Assembly (NCBI GenBank): GCA_030762175.1
Contig: CM060835.1
Coordinates: 81,401,001 to 81,465,000, forward strand
DNA from: Metallyticus violacea
Taxonomy: Eukaryota; Arthropoda; Insecta; Mantodea; Metallyticidae
Reading direction: 5' to 3'
DNA length: 64,000 bases
Shown here in pieces: positions 34,991-48,105 of this stretch. The notes beneath the pieces are model-generated. The model ran no database searches and had not been told where the DNA came from. It saw only the letters and a list, made by a program, of their open reading frames with translations. Both the position numbers and the translations under genes were made by a program. Numbering within the stretch: position 1 is the first letter of the stretch; every line of letters begins with the position of its first letter.

Positions 34991-36610
34991 GAGCACATGC
35001 TCATATCCTTAGAACCAGAGCCAGGAAGTTGGGCAAAATGCCTTTTCCATCTGGGTTGATATATTTAAGAGTCAGAAATGACATGTTTCAGTACATTTGG
35101 AATCGGTATAGCCTTTTTATTTAGCCTTTTTTGACTTCTGCTGCCTATTTTAAGGGTTATTTATTTTTTTAAGCCCTGTTTTGGATCGTTATGAAAATTT
35201 TCTACGATTATTTCCGCATTTTAAAAGCACATTAAAGAGATTCAATAAGTCGAAGTGAAAATGTTATAAAAAATAAATGGCATGCTCGCCTCACAAAAAT
35301 ACCTTTTGAGAATCTTGTCATACGATGATTTCTTTTCAAGCAGTCAAAAACTTTCTCCTCAACTCATTCACTTAAGCTCTAAATAGCAGAACCTTCATTA
35401 GCGAAAGGAATGCACGGTTACCTCGGACATACGAAAACCAGGACTGTAGTTTTGAATAGTCCTGGCGAATGACTTGCTGTCGATCTGCGCGAGACTTCCA
35501 GGAAATTTGTGATGGGGATAATTTCTCAGCTGCATAAATGTAACAAGCAATTGCATGCGAGAAAGATGAGAACAGTACAGCATACAAAAACCGCCGCTAC
35601 AACATTTCAGTATGGAAGTTAGACAGATACTAATCTGATTCCACTATAAACGCATAAACAGAAAATGAACTCGACTATAAATCACTGCGCATCTTTGATA
35701 CCTTGGAAAAAATCTTGTTGCTTGTAACCAAGAAAAGTAGCTTAATTTTTTAATTATGTGATTAAAAAGCATTAAATGTCTTAAATACCCATCTCATTAA
35801 TAATGAGTGATATTATTCTGTTTCCACCTTTAATAAATGACTGTGTTAATTATATTACTACCTATGTTCAGTATTTTAAGTGTTCTTTTGCATGCCTATT
35901 TCAACCAAAATAAATACCTCAACTCTCGAACTCTGCTTATAAACAAAAGTGATTTTACTGAAGTTCCTCTTTGAGGCTGCTGCTATTTTTGTTTGATTAC
36001 AACACGACAGATGCAATATTCCTAACTTTTATAAACATAATGTATTTTAAATAATTACTAATCTTTGAGATACATACTTTCTCGTTTACTGTTTGAAATA
36101 TTAAATGCCTTACCTGCATAAATAATAAATCTCTCTGAACATTTTATTTGCGGTTTCTCTTAATATTTTTATAGGGATGTGCTATATAAAATCCCAGTTA
36201 TGTATCATATAACGGTTTTTTACAGTTACTTGCAGTAAACGAAGATGAACTGAAAAAATACACTATAAAATGTGGCCATCTTGTTGTGCATTGTCGTAAA
36301 TTACGTGTAGATGTGGAGATTCTTAAAAGTACAGAGACGCTGATTATTGCTCTTTTCAATATCGTCACTTACAATCGGAGCATATTTAAAGTTTGCTAAG
36401 TCGCTAGATGTCGGTTCTTCTTCGAAATACTACGTGTTGAAGTTTTTACCGGTTATCATTTCAGAAATCAAACACACGGAAGAGGCACAACGAATGTTTA
36501 TTTTGCACATTTTTCATTTTATTTTTCACAATTTCACTAACTTCACTGCGCACACACATCGCTAAGCAAAACTTGAGTTTGGTTAACAAGTTCAAAGGAG
36601 GTTTCAAGTT
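34991..36610. other. unannotated region
   Basis: Overlapping short frames at 35372-35587 show no motif. Nothing supported. Confidence 0.4.
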
Positions 36611-37251
36611 TTACATCACTTTCTGGAAGTCTTGCAATTGAAGAGGGTAGAAAACCGAATTCTGCTTTTGAGTATGCCAGGTTTGTCTCCGCTTCACAGT
36701 CGAAAGTGGCGGCTTTAGCATTTTGTATCTAAAAGGCGTCAACCGCGAATTTCTCAGTTTGGAAGTTGTTGCAGTAGTACACAGCAGCATTGATCCAGGA
36801 GCCCCAACGTGAACGTTCAGGTGGCTAACGTTCGGAGCTATGAATCTGAAGACTTCTGTTCTTAATGGAAAGAATGTTTTCTGTGTTGGGGACACAAGTT
36901 GGTCAACTTTAGGAAAGTGGACGCGAACTTCTTCCGCGACTCTGTGCATAGCGTGCGCAGGGCAAGTTAGACGCACCATCTTTGAATAAAAGCCTTTCGT
37001 AGCTTTAGCAGCAAACGTTAACAAACAGGAGGATGTCGTCATCTGCATACCCTCGGATCACAGTAGGTGTATGGAGCGGCCGAATAGCTGACAGATTGTT
37101 GAATGGTTGATTGCTTCCAAAACTTCGGTGTTCTGCAGAAATATTGACCTGGACTATTCGTTTCCATAGTCCTGACAACGACGTGGGCTATGGGGCGACT
37201 TTCAATGTCCCCAATTCCATAAATAGAGACATACATCTTGTTAACTACCAT
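36611..37251 (-). pseudogene. hAT-like/CGGBP1-like transposase relic
   Basis: The minus strand reads in one frame ISIYGIGDIESRPIAHVVV then METNSPGQYF (37251 downwards), and in the next frame FYSKMVRLTCPAHAMHRVAE then VRVHFPKVDQLVS and RTEVFRFIAPNV (37048-36750). This order fits the RNase H-like core of hAT-related transposases of the CGGBP1-like group: a DETTD-type strand with RYVANV, then the K.L.LTC.AHALHRVAE helix, then FP.VD.LI and V..F...P. A frameshift sits at about 37045, the normal DETTD acidic residues are replaced (GIGDIE), and the C-terminal dimerisation part is not recognisable. It is a dead copy. Confidence 0.65.
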
Positions 37252-38353
37252 CGTTTGTCTAATTTGATCTTATGGTGTTCTCATAGAAATGAGGAATATT
37301 AAAGTCGCCTCACTGGGAACTGATAGCGGTGAGCTGAAGAGATGGCTAGCGACGTATATGGGGGAGAGGGCTTTATCTGCCAAGTAAAACATTACTCACT
37401 GCATGTGCATCATCATTTGTTCAAAAGAGTCGGCCAAACTCTCGTCTTAACAAAAGCAGAATATTGATAGTGAAGAGTTGGACGTTATCAACACATTCCT
37501 CTGACTAGCCCTCTCTTCAGCTCTCAGCAGCACCTTAGTTTTGCATTACTTAAGTTTCTATAGAAGAATGTTCACTGAACTAGATCGTCACACACCTCTT
37601 TGATATTTTTTAAGATATGCTGCTACTTGCTGTAGCTTTTATTAACATTAACTGTGCCGATGTTATCTTTATGGCAACATTCTCAAGAAAATATATGTAT
37701 TTGTCACGTTTGATGTGCTGTTGGAGTTTTGATTCTCTTCTCTGATGCCATTTTAATTCACAAACCTTGAACAATAATATCAAACCATCAGTCGCAAACA
37801 TGTCTTCCCCAAATTTAAAAACAATTTACTGTTTACATGGCTTCACTTTCGGTATTTTAGAGTGCAACTAAAACAAACCCTTCTGCATCAGGTGATTTGC
37901 AAAGTAACTTTTTCCTATATTTGCTATTTGCTTGAATGAAAACAATAGTTGTCATGAAATGCAGTAAACTACAGTCGTCTCCAGTTATATAATATTTATA
38001 TTGCGAGCAATCGGAACTAATTATCGCATAATGAGAGGCTGTGGTTGTCCATTGTGTCGCATCTTATTAGAATGTGTGTGGCTGGCTGTTTAAATAACAC
38101 TTTTTGACAAGCTACTAGGTAATATGTATGACTCAACACTTTTTCCTACTATTGCAGCTATTTCAAGGTTAAGGCATCCAAGCTCTGTTTAAAGAGGAAG
38201 GCAATGGTACTGTAGCATAGAGGGGGGAGGGCATCGTTAAAAACATAAAATAACCAATAATGCGGCGAAACTCTAAAAATTGATGTAAATTAGAAAAATG
38301 TTGGAAAATGATAAATGATGACATTCAACATTCTCCTTTTTACATCCAGGATC
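37252..38353. other. unannotated region
   Basis: May include the decayed N-terminal part of the hAT-like relic near 37260-37460, but I cannot demonstrate it. Confidence 0.4.
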
Positions 38354-38585
38354 GACCGCCTCCGTAGTCTAGTGGTAGCGTTTGTAACTACTAATCCGAA
38401 AGTCATGGATTGAAATCCCGGTTAGATCAAGCTGTCTGGATAAGCTTTTTTTTTTTTTGGAATTTTTCCATACCCTGAGAAGGTGAATGTTAGATAGTTT
38501 TAAGGTGCCAAGGACTCGGGCTGATTTGCATCATAATTTTAATTTCATTTATTCCTACAGATGTGTACCTACAGTATTCAGACCA
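38354..38585 (+). mobile_element. SINE-C copy 2, full length
   Basis: Head GACCGCCTCCGTAGTCTAGT with B-box-like GGATTGAAATCCC, then GGTTAGATCAAGCT, a T run, CATACCCTGAGAAGGTGAAT, TTAGATAGTTTTAAGGTGCC and AATTTCATTTATTCCTACAG. Homologous head at 25893 and body at 27745. Confidence 0.8.
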
Positions 38586-39739
38586 CAATCTACAGACGTT
38601 CATGTTTTGTATTCACGCTTCATGAGCGGTCCCGTGATATTTTTCCAGGAAACTCATTAGACATGCGGTATCCTGCTAATTAGAAGGTCGTTCTGGTAAT
38701 CTACAGAGCTCGTTGGAACTTCTCAACAGAAGCAGCAAGATGTCGACTATTAGCAAACAGAACCGTGAATTATCGCAAGGCATTGCTTACAATGGCTGGT
38801 CAGAAATGGAAATGCGTGAATAAAACGTGTATTATACATTACTTCAAGGAGATGGAGAACGAAAAATATTAGAGCTTGTGAAACATAACTAAAATATGGG
38901 CCAAGCGATGCTCGAAAATGTACTTCCAACAGCATGAGAAGCAGTCAAAGATATTAAAAAGAACAATAAGAATATCATTCGACATATAGAATAACTAACG
39001 AATTAAGACATACACAGAATCAAAGAGAATTTTCGAAAGTAACAAATGGAAACATATCCCGCCTCCACCGATAACAATGAAGCACTGAAGCTCTCAACCC
39101 CAATTAATTGACTTTACATCTGGGAGGAAAAAAACTAATCATCAATGATAGGGGCAGCAGTAATGTTGAAATCTCCATGTTCTGTGCGAAAGACATGTAT
39201 TTCCTATATAAATGACACTTTTCAACACTTCCATCTGTGTACTTTGTAGTGTCTTGCTTGCGCCCTTGTGTGTTCTCTACTGCATTTCCTTATATTAAAC
39301 ATATACATTATTTATAAATCGTATCTTGATACTTGAATCACTCACCCCAATCTTTAACCAGCTACTCTTCCAAATTAATGTCCTCACCCAGTTCAAAGTA
39401 GAGCGTTACACTGTTCATGAATCTGAAATGTAAAACTATGTAATCCCATTACAATTTTGTCTTAATCATGGAGGGGGAAAAAAACGGGACACTTAACAAC
39501 AGAAATATTTATGTTTATTTGTCCTTATAAACTATACAATTCACAGAATGCTAGATGATATAGGACAAGTCAGAAAATCTTTGAATTTACACAACATTTA
39601 AAACCATATAAGTCTTAGTAATAACAAAGTTATCATATGCTACACAAATATGTAGAATATCTTAAAACATGTTTAAATGCTCTGGAACAAAGTTATTTAT
39701 CAAAATAAAAATAAATAGATTAATTTCATCTATCTATTT
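38586..39739. other. unannotated region
   Basis: No feature recognised. Confidence 0.4.
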
Positions 39740-40720
39740 ATTAATTTAATTCTTCCAGTATGAACACTATCACTATTATTTAAAAACTCATTTAAAGAGT
39801 AGAAACAGTGATCGAGTAAATATGCCATTATTGTCCTTTTAAATAAAGTTAACGTTTCAATTGTTGTAATTTAAAGTGGCAACATAATGCATAATTTCAT
39901 GAACATTTCAGTTGCACTACTTTGATATGTTTTGCGGTCTTGATTCTCATTATATGAAGATTTCTTATAATGTGTTGATGTATTACTTCATTTGTTATAT
40001 GTGACTTTTGCTACAGGCTTGTTTCTTATAAACAGCGTTGCCTCATAATGTACATGTAAGCGAGTGGTAAGATTCTCAGTTTTAAGAAAATGGTTTGCAG
40101 CAAAACATCTGATTTGCACCAGCTATTATTCTGCATTACAAACACTTTCTTGGATGGGGGAGAGATATCATATTTTAGTCGGGTGTAAACATAAACACAA
40201 TAAATACTTTTAAATGTACCCAGATTTAGATTGTTTGCTAAATTCCTGACAGGTACCCAGTTACACTAAGTTTTTTCATTAAAATTTCAGGGTACTTGTC
40301 CCATCTTAGATCATTTTTCCATTATAATTCCAATGAATTTAACATTACTTGCAGTTACAATGTAGTTGCTATTAAAAACTAATGCCTGCTTTGGTATTTC
40401 CTGTTTGCTTAAGTTGAAAATGCACTGCGAGTTTTTTATGCGTTAACTTTCAGTTGATTATTTATATGCAATGTTGTCCATAAGTGGCTGAAGGTTCTCA
40501 CATACCATACATTCCACAGTGATACTCGAATCATCAGCATATTGAATGATAGTTTGGGTAGAAAGGCTTCTTTTCAAATTATTCATAAAAAGTAAGAACA
40601 TCATTCGACGAGCCTTGCGGTACTGTTTGTAAAGCGACATTCCGTCTATCCATATACGTGACCTGTGCTATGTATTGCCTCCCATGTAAATATGATAACA
40701 TTTTCCAATTTAGCACATGA
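39740..40720 (-). pseudogene. Jockey-like LINE reverse transcriptase, 5'-truncated relic
   Basis: A reverse transcriptase from a non-LTR retrotransposon. In order on the minus strand: YLHGRQYIAQV, then LQTVPQGSS (the VPQGS motif), LLFMNNLKRSL (the LF..++NDL strand), and TIIQYADDSSITVE with the catalytic YADD. These are followed by NVKFIGIIMEK (the FLG+ motif), LGTFKSIYCVYVYTRLKYDI, SKKVFVMQN, and the C-terminal TLFKRTIMAYLLDHCFYSLN and EFLN near the end. The motifs are spread over three frames with several stops, so the copy is inactive. The upstream half of the reverse transcriptase and the endonuclease are missing, as usual for 5' truncation; sequence above 40720 shows no match. Confidence 0.88.
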
Positions 40721-43700
40721 AGAGAGCGGACTTAAACGTCATGTACTGAGATCCGCGGTAGACTCGTGCAGTTGTCCAAGATAATTATGAGCAGGAGTTT
40801 CAACAAATAATAGAAAATATTAATTTATTAAATATTATTTTTGTGATTTTCCTAATTACAAATTACAATTAATGGTATATTATATTACCTACATTGTTAT
40901 GAGCCAATTAACATTTGTTACAGACTGTCGATTCCACCTTAGATAGACCTGAAGGAGAAAAATGGTCTAGGATCGGCCAACCATTAGATATGAAATTCGA
41001 AAACTCTAATATTGGCGCTTTTTTCTTCATTTGAATCTTTCGAATCCAAACATAAAAAACGTTTAAACTTTGGAAAGATTAACATTTTAACTTCATTGAC
41101 GCTCAACAGAAGCGTTCTATAATAAAAACGAAAGGCAATTGTAGCAATTACGGTGATAACAATATCACACATGGTGGCATAATGGTCACATCTTTTCAGT
41201 ATGCTATCTAGCAGAATCATCAGACGTTTCTAGCAATGTGAATGCCATGTGCTGCGCTCTTTTGAAAATTCTGCAAACTAACTCTCGATAGTTCTGGGGA
41301 TTTTAGCAACTCTTGCCAAAATATATAAATCATGTGTGACATATGATTCAAGTTTACAACCAATTGAATATTCCAACTGTACTCAGTCTATGCTCAGCGC
41401 TATTTTATCTCATTCCTTATTCCTCCATAGTTTCTCTCACTAACCACAGCATATACGCATGCTTAGGGGAGATTTACACACAATCATCCCATCTCCTGTA
41501 ACCCAAGACTAATTGTAAGCATATATTGCATGTACTTTTTAATGTCTGGAATTATTTCTAAATTTCGGATAATGAACATTTTGCAAAAAGCCCCGTCTGT
41601 GTTCTACAAACATATCCAGGGTCTCATATATCTTCAGCAGTGCAGAAAAATTTTAAAGCCAAACAATTATCCACATTTCAAGAATTGAAAGATAGAAGTT
41701 TATCATCATCCATTAACGATTCAGCTTCACCCTTAAGCTCTTTGACTGTCAGAGTTAACCTGTCGTTCGAATGACAATGCTTTGAGTAATTCGACGAGAA
41801 CATTTTAAAGTTCAGATTCGATTTTCAGAAAGCTTAGGAATTTGTCCCACCTGTATTAACCACTGTCAGGGTACAAATTCCAACATAGGAAAAAATGGCT
41901 GCTCTGAACATTTTATTTGTGCATCTTGAAACCTGGGGAAGCCGGAGGCCCATTTATGAAGGACTAAGTACCAAAGAGTAGAGGTGTGTATAATGGCTGC
42001 TTAGTTGAAAACTATATTGACCATAATTCACATTTTCCACCGCATATATGCCAATAGGTTAATTATCTCCAGGCAGACCTAAAAACACTTGTCAATACTT
42101 TCACGGACATGCCATGAGCTTTTTATTCTCCTCATTCAAGCATCTTTCTCCTCCTGGACGTCATAAAAATTCTAGATGTATCTATTGTAGTATTTAAATC
42201 AACGATATCCAAAAATACAAAGCTACTGTTAAATACTTCAAAGAAACGACTGAAGTGGAAACAAAGTAAAGACGCATGAAATATGAACCAATTTGCGGTG
42301 TTTCGCCTATTGGCGAGAGGGCGCTCGCTACCGCTTGTCGTTACCATAGAATGGCGCTGACATAAACATAACTATTTGCTGGCTCTTTCCTGTCGAATAT
42401 TTTTCCTCAATTCCAAGTCGCAAGGGGTTAGGTCGGGATCTAGGGGACTACAAATCTGTATTAATAACTGTCATTTTGAAACATCCTTTCAATTTCTCTC
42501 GTCCCGGTGAAAATTTGTGAAATCACACTCCCTGTCGGTTAATTCTCTAAAGGGTGAACGGGGGTAAAATTGTTAGTTTATGTGGTTTAACTTTAACAAA
42601 TAATCTCTCTTTCCTCATAGGCATAAGTATGCCTGTTTTAAAGACGTCTAAATTGTTTGTGTAATTCTCCAACCGATATTCAAATATTTCTTCGGTGAGA
42701 ATCTACCGTCTGTTAGGTTTCTCAGATTGAACACTATCCGTGGTCTGAAAGTTACTACACCTGGGAATTTTCCTTCAAATCGTTTTTGAACATGACGATC
42801 TGACGGAATTAGCACACACAAACCTTAAAAATATAACTGCTGAGGAGTATAAAATATCTTGAGTCACATATTAAATAGTGAATATATCAGACCCACACTG
42901 CCAGCCAACAACTAGCCTGACCTTGCTCCAGTCAAGGAGGAGAACACGTTTGTTCACATACATTGGAAAAACATCGAAAGTTGGTTTATGGCTCATTTGA
43001 TCGCTCCGTACAAGAACATTGGAATATTTAGAACGGATTTTACTAAGCATGTGATTTATTATATAGATATAAGAAATAATAATTGCTAAATTGTGTAGAT
43101 AATGCATGTGTAATTTCTGCTTATTACAACACTGAAAAGTCATTGAAGAAAACCTTTTCCTGCAAATAAACGTTTAAACCACCAGCTGGATTAAAGTGTT
43201 AAGAGTGTCATCTTTTATTTAGGTGTGCTTATATGTATTGACATAATAATGTTAATCCCCAAATATATACATATTTGCCTAGACTTAAAACTAGCTACCT
43301 CCTCTTATCTACCTGTCTAACCGGTTTGTCCCCTTACTTCAGTAGGGGTAGCGCCGATTGACAGCTTCTTCTTCCTAATGACTCTCATTACCGAGCTTGC
43401 TAATGGAAGACGACCATCAGTGCAATTCCAGTACGCTGGTAACAAATGGAATTGTTCATAAATTAAAGTGCAGAAAGGCATATCATAACTTACTGATATA
43501 GGCATGAAGCAAAAAACATAATTAGGGGTTTATTCAGGTACCTGGAGAAATTACTTTGGAAAGTAATATCATTTTGAAAACAACAGCTTCTACACGTATG
43601 AACATAGTTAGGTAAATGCTGTCACCAACTGAAAATCGATTCTTTAATTCCATTACATAATTGATTTTCTACCAACAGTCTATAGAAAGCTAGTAACTTT

Positions 43701-44084
43701 TTTATTGTTCAACTTAAAAATATATTGTTAAAAGAGAGATGTATTGTTATATCCCTTGCGCATTTAAAACTGTGCAAATGATTTAAGGAAAATAAGGCAA
43801 AAAGACAACATTTTAAATATACAATGAAGAAATCCATCATAATCAAAACATGATTACAGTTTACAACATAAAAGATTTCCTTTTAACCATTATCTAGTAT
43901 TGTTTTTACAATATACATTTTAATAATTTTACAATATCAAAATCATACTCTTAAAGCTATAAGATCTTGCTCAAACAACGACAGTGGTATTTTGCTAAGT
44001 TACTTTAGAGTATGCTTTACGAAGTGGTACGAGGCGTGAATGTATAACCAGAAAGCAGACACGATTACAATGCATTACTTTACT
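40721..44084. other. unannotated region
   Basis: A minus-strand peptide SPLDPDLTPCDLE at about 42415-42455 resembles the PRSPDLTPCDF motif of mariner/Tc1 transposases, but nothing around it matches. No gene is supported in this stretch. Confidence 0.4.
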
Positions 44085-44920
44085 CTCCTCATAATTTTTA
44101 CGGATATTGCCCATGGAAGTAATGCAGCGTTCCTCAGTCTTCAAAGACTGGAAACCAGATTTGACAGGTCCTTCAAAATCGCCTACGCAACCTTCAACAT
44201 TACTTCTGATGATGTACAGTGCCTCCCATGAAGGTGTCTCTTCAATTAGGAGAAAAGGAAAAAGTCACACGGATCTAAATCTGAACTTTAAAACGGGTAA
44301 ACACTTGACATCAATTCTTGTGATATTCGGCAAAAGCATTTGCGATGTGCAACCAAGGATTATGGTAGTCCTGCGTCCAGTTTTTTGCACGAAATGTGGC
44401 CATTTGTAAGTGGATTTGCAGAGTTTTCATGGCCTATCCGTAGTGTTGCCGGTGTGTGCAAGGTAAGACAGTTCCTTGAATATCGAAAAATGAGATGAGT
44501 TTTCAGTGCTGTAAACTGAAATATTTCCTTTATAATAAGTAGAAACTACATGTGCGTTACTTACAGACTACATAAATATCTAATTCTTATTTCTTATCAT
44601 ATCTATATGCTTAGTGAAATCCGTTCTAAATATTTCCCAACAGAAGCAACCACTGTGCTGTTTGCTCTCAGAAACCAAATGACGTACCCAAGTTTTATCA
44701 GCAGTGTTTACCTTTGAAAGAAACTCCGCATCTTCAACAGCATGCAATTCTCGCTGAACGTCCTTTTGTTCGGAAACCAGCAATTTTTAAATTCGATGTG
44801 CACAAACACATCTTATGTGCTACTTTTCGGTGTGCGGGTGGTACTCGTGAAATTGTCATAAGTTCCGGAAGTGTTCTTAACGTTATTCGACGATACTGCC
44901 TCACAATGCAATGACAGCAC
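44085..44920 (-). pseudogene. mariner transposase relic, most of the length
   Basis: The minus strand shows, in order and in changing frames: IVRQYRRITLRTLPE (second helix-turn-helix, about 44910); SEQKDVQRELHAVEDAEFLS then VNTADKTWVRHLVSESKQHS (first catalytic Asp in TAD, with the usual ET changed to KT); SFFDIQGTVLP (FFD..GIV); NPWLHIANAFAEY (equivalent of W.LH.DNA.AH, second Asp not preserved); DLDPCDFFLFS (the PDL.PCDFFLF motif, third Asp preserved); then LKRHLHGRHCTSSEV and KDLS. Frameshifts and stops occur throughout. No terminal inverted repeats were identified. It is older than the 23.7 kb element and belongs to another mariner lineage. Confidence 0.78.
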
Positions 44921-46570
44921 CGGTGTTCATGTTTTCTTCCATTAGAGCACAAACTGGAACGCTGAGTTCGCTTACTTTCAAATTAATTCTCTTTCCTTTT
45001 TAAATGTTTTAAACCTCTTCGAGTTGTGCTATAGAGAAGAATTAACTCTGCATAGTGTTCTGTAATATTGCTGAAAATTGGTTGGGACAAAAGCAGAATT
45101 TCAGAGCTGCGTATTGTTCACCTCCATTTTGCTGTAGGCGGAACGGAACATATCTCAACCTCCACACCTCTAACAGGTGGGAACTGGAAGGGCAACAATG
45201 AAATTAGTACCATGTATACATTGCGCATAAAGCTAAAAAATATTGTAAAGTTAAATTTTGGCGCGAGAAACGATGCCTATAAACAGTATGAGAATTCTTT
45301 ATTAAAGAGATTTCGTTGTCCAAAAATGTATTAATTTGGTTCGAAAAGCCTAGAAGAGTCAAGACCATACAAACATTGAAATTATACAAAATGATGGCAT
45401 TATCCACAAGAGCTTTGAGTCCGGAAGTCGGATTAATACGTTGCAAATAAAATAAAGATGTAAATGATTAAATATTTTACTAGTATTTATGAGTAAAAAA
45501 TGAATGTTATAATGTGACTATCAGAAAGGTTAAACAGTTGCAATACCAAAATATAGGAAAGGAAAAAAAAAAAAAAAAAAAAAAAAACGAAACAAAAACA
45601 AAAGCAAACCACTTATCATTAATGTGAGTAAGAAAGCACAAACATTATTATTTATTAAACAAAAGACATAGCTACTTGTGCCATGGAGAGAATATTTTTC
45701 CCCAACATTCATTGGTATACTAGTTTCCCTCGTGGAATTCTTTAGAATAACGTTACTTTTTAGGCACAAACAGCTAAATTTCTAACTCTTCACATTGCCT
45801 ACTGTAATTGTTTCCGAGTCAGACACTAGATAAACGAATAATTTGAGCCTTCAGCTTATTTCTTAATTCCAAACCCTGCACGTTCTTTCCTTTTTATAGC
45901 ATTATTTAAGTTAGAGGAATGAGGTGCTTATCGATAGAAGGAAATTAAGTTTGGACAGAGCAAGCAACAAAGTCGCACATTCCAATACCTCCAACAGAAA
46001 TAATCCTCCTCTTGGAATCTCAGAATTCTTCCCCATCGGCAAGAGATTCGACTACTTCACAGCATAATGAAATTCTTTTCAAGTCAAGAAACGCGGGGCT
46101 TTAGACTCAATTGAGCCCCTTTTCCCATTCTCGTTGCAGAAGACCTTATTGGAATTTCCTCCTGCTTTGAATATCAAAGGGAACACTACGAAATGGAAAA
46201 GAAATAATATTTTACTAAAGAAACATCTTGAATTACATGAAGCAACGAGGAACTGGCAAATTGGGAAGAAAAGCGCATTCGTGCTGCTTTGACTTCGGAA
46301 TGAGAAAGGATAAAATGTTCTCTAAAAGGAGCGAAACCTTTATATCTCTATAAACCGCATTTCCATCTTCTTCAAGCGTAATTGTTTTTGCTGATTATTT
46401 CGCTCACTTATCGCTTACCGAGCTCTGAACTCAACCAATCAGAGCTCCTATTCTTTTAAGTTATAGTAGAAATAGTATATAGAAGGAAATACAGTAATTT
46501 TCTGGTATGATGATAATTTCAAAATGTACAATTATTATACAAATCAAATGAGAAATATGGCGGTCGCTAT
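44921..46570. other. unannotated region
   Basis: A run of about 25 at 45563-45587; a short inverted repeat GGGGCT...AGCCCC near 46095-46120. No gene supported. Confidence 0.4.
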
Positions 46571-46840
46571 CAGTGGCGGCTCGTGGCCATTGTAGAGGGT
46601 GGGCCAGAGGCATACTCAAATGGCGTACAGGAAGGTCTATTTTAAGACTTATACTCCTCCCAGACATTTTCTCATAACTACAGCTCCATCGTAATTCTGT
46701 GAAAACTTCTGGTTTACGTGGAACTCTTCTAAATCAGCTGTTAAACCTTCTGCAGTCAATTCAGAAACAGCAATGACTTTTATCAATCTTTCAATGGGTT
46801 TACTCCCACTGTTGTATTGTAATAACAGTGGCCTAAACAA
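46571..46840 (-). mobile_element. hAT-like (ZMYM1-type) element end and transposase fragment
   Basis: The plus strand at 46571 carries CAGTGGCGGCTCGTGGCC, the form of terminus found in some hAT elements. Just inside it, the minus strand encodes KPIERLIKVIAVSELTAEGL then FSQNYDGAVVMRKCLGGV, matching the ..QNYDGAS.M.G...G+Q strand of hAT/ZMYM1-like transposases (the Asp of YDGA is conserved). The rest of the enzyme is missing or unrecognisable. A possible second end is discussed in the findings. Confidence 0.55.
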
Positions 46841-47440
46841 AAATTAAATTTGCCCTTTCTATTACTCTTCTAATCTCATTCATATAGACAAGATACATTT
46901 CTCACGTCACACGCTGCCAGCCAAAATGTTTCCACAAACCATAAAAAAGCTTCTTAATTTTGTGCCGTCTTGCTGAATAAGCTCCTATAGATTTCGGTTG
47001 GTTAGGTCCAAATCGTTTCACTTCCAACTTAACAGTTAAACTTAGACGCGAAAGTGGAGTCTTCAATAAAACGCCCACTTTATTAATTCTGTAACTTAAC
47101 AGTTAACACAGTAAAAGTCAATGTTTCACTGACAAACAGTTAGAAAGCTACTCAATTTGAAACAAAGAGCGAAAACAACCCCTAGTCAGTTATGCGTGGT
47201 GTCAGTAACCCCTCAAAGTCTGGTTCCTAAGAAAAGAGAGAATACCGAACGCCGGTCATGGGGCATCTTCCTGCTGGCCCAAGAGAACGGAGAAACAAGA
47301 GGAGAAAGGCTAACCCATCCTGTAGGAAGAATTAATACCGAGGATGCAAAAAAAAAAAAAAATGTTTTCACACTTTCACAGTAAATATCTATTTAATATA
47401 TTTCAAAGTTGAACCAAAAACAACAGTAATATGTAGTATT

Positions 47441-47615
47441 ACATTCTGTAAACAGGTGTGACTCACATACAATATAATAGCGTTGCTACGCGACAGGTAA
47501 ATTAACAATGAACAAATGAAGCCAAGATTATCGTATAATGTTCTGTAAACAGTTGTGAACTCACATTACGTTATACTAGCATTGTTACAACAAAATGGAG
47601 CCAAGATTATCGTTT
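47441..47615. repeat. imperfect ~85-bp tandem duplication at transposon 5' end
   Basis: Two copies share TTCTGTAAACAG.TGTG, CTCACAT, AGC(G/A)TTG and GCCAAGATTATCGT. The second copy runs into the start of the transposase relic. Confidence 0.8.
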
Positions 47616-48105
47616 GAACTGCGGAAAGCAATTTTGAAGTGGTATTGGAAAACCGAGAATGTTGTTCAATTTCAAAGGCAATGGAGACGTGTGTACAGAA
47701 CAGAAACGCCAATGCGAGTAACACTTGCACGCATTTGAGACAAATTTGACACTGACGGTACCGTATGCAATGTTCACAAGAGCAAGTCTGGAGACCTTGC
47801 ACAGCAACAAGCTCCGCGTACTCGGCTATGGTTTTGGAACGTTTTGAGCACTCACCGCAGAAATGTACAAAGCAATGTGCTTCCACCGCGTTTACCGGAT
47901 CTAACCCCGTTGGACTTCTGCCGAACTCTTAAGGATGTTTGTATACCGTAGAAAACCAGCTATGCTGGCAGCACTTCAGGAAGAAATTGAAACGGCATGT
48001 GCTGCAATCGCTGAGGTCACTTTCGCAAACAATGCTCAATCAGTAGTTCAACGTACTCAGAAGTGTAATGACGCCGAAAGTGAGCATTTTGAGCAACTGT
48101 TGTAA
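47595..48105 (+). pseudogene. Tc1/mariner-like transposase, internally deleted
   Basis: ATG at 47595 opens MEPRLSFELRKAILKWYWKT then QRQWRRVYRTETPMRVTLAR, the N-terminal helix-turn-helix region, followed by a stop and DKFDTDGTVCNV. After KCTKQC-like sequence (about 47870) the reading jumps directly to PPRLPDLTPLDFC (equivalent of PPRSPDLTPLDFFLWG, with the last catalytic Asp) and on to LQEEIETACAAIAEVTFANN, SVVQRTQKCNDAES and HFEQLL with stop TAA at 48103. The middle of the catalytic domain, including the first two Asp residues, is deleted. About 170 codons remain of roughly 350. Downstream GGCACCCTCTGTATA (48222) resembles the terminus of such elements. Confidence 0.8.

Noticed and set aside
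42415..42455. Peptide SPLDPDLTPCDLE on the minus strand, resembling a transposase motif
   Set aside because: Only about a dozen residues match and neither side continues the family, so chance similarity cannot be excluded.
46095..46120. Short hairpin GGGGCT...AGCCCC as a terminator
   Set aside because: A six-base stem is expected by chance in 64 kb, and intrinsic terminators are not relevant to this kind of genome.
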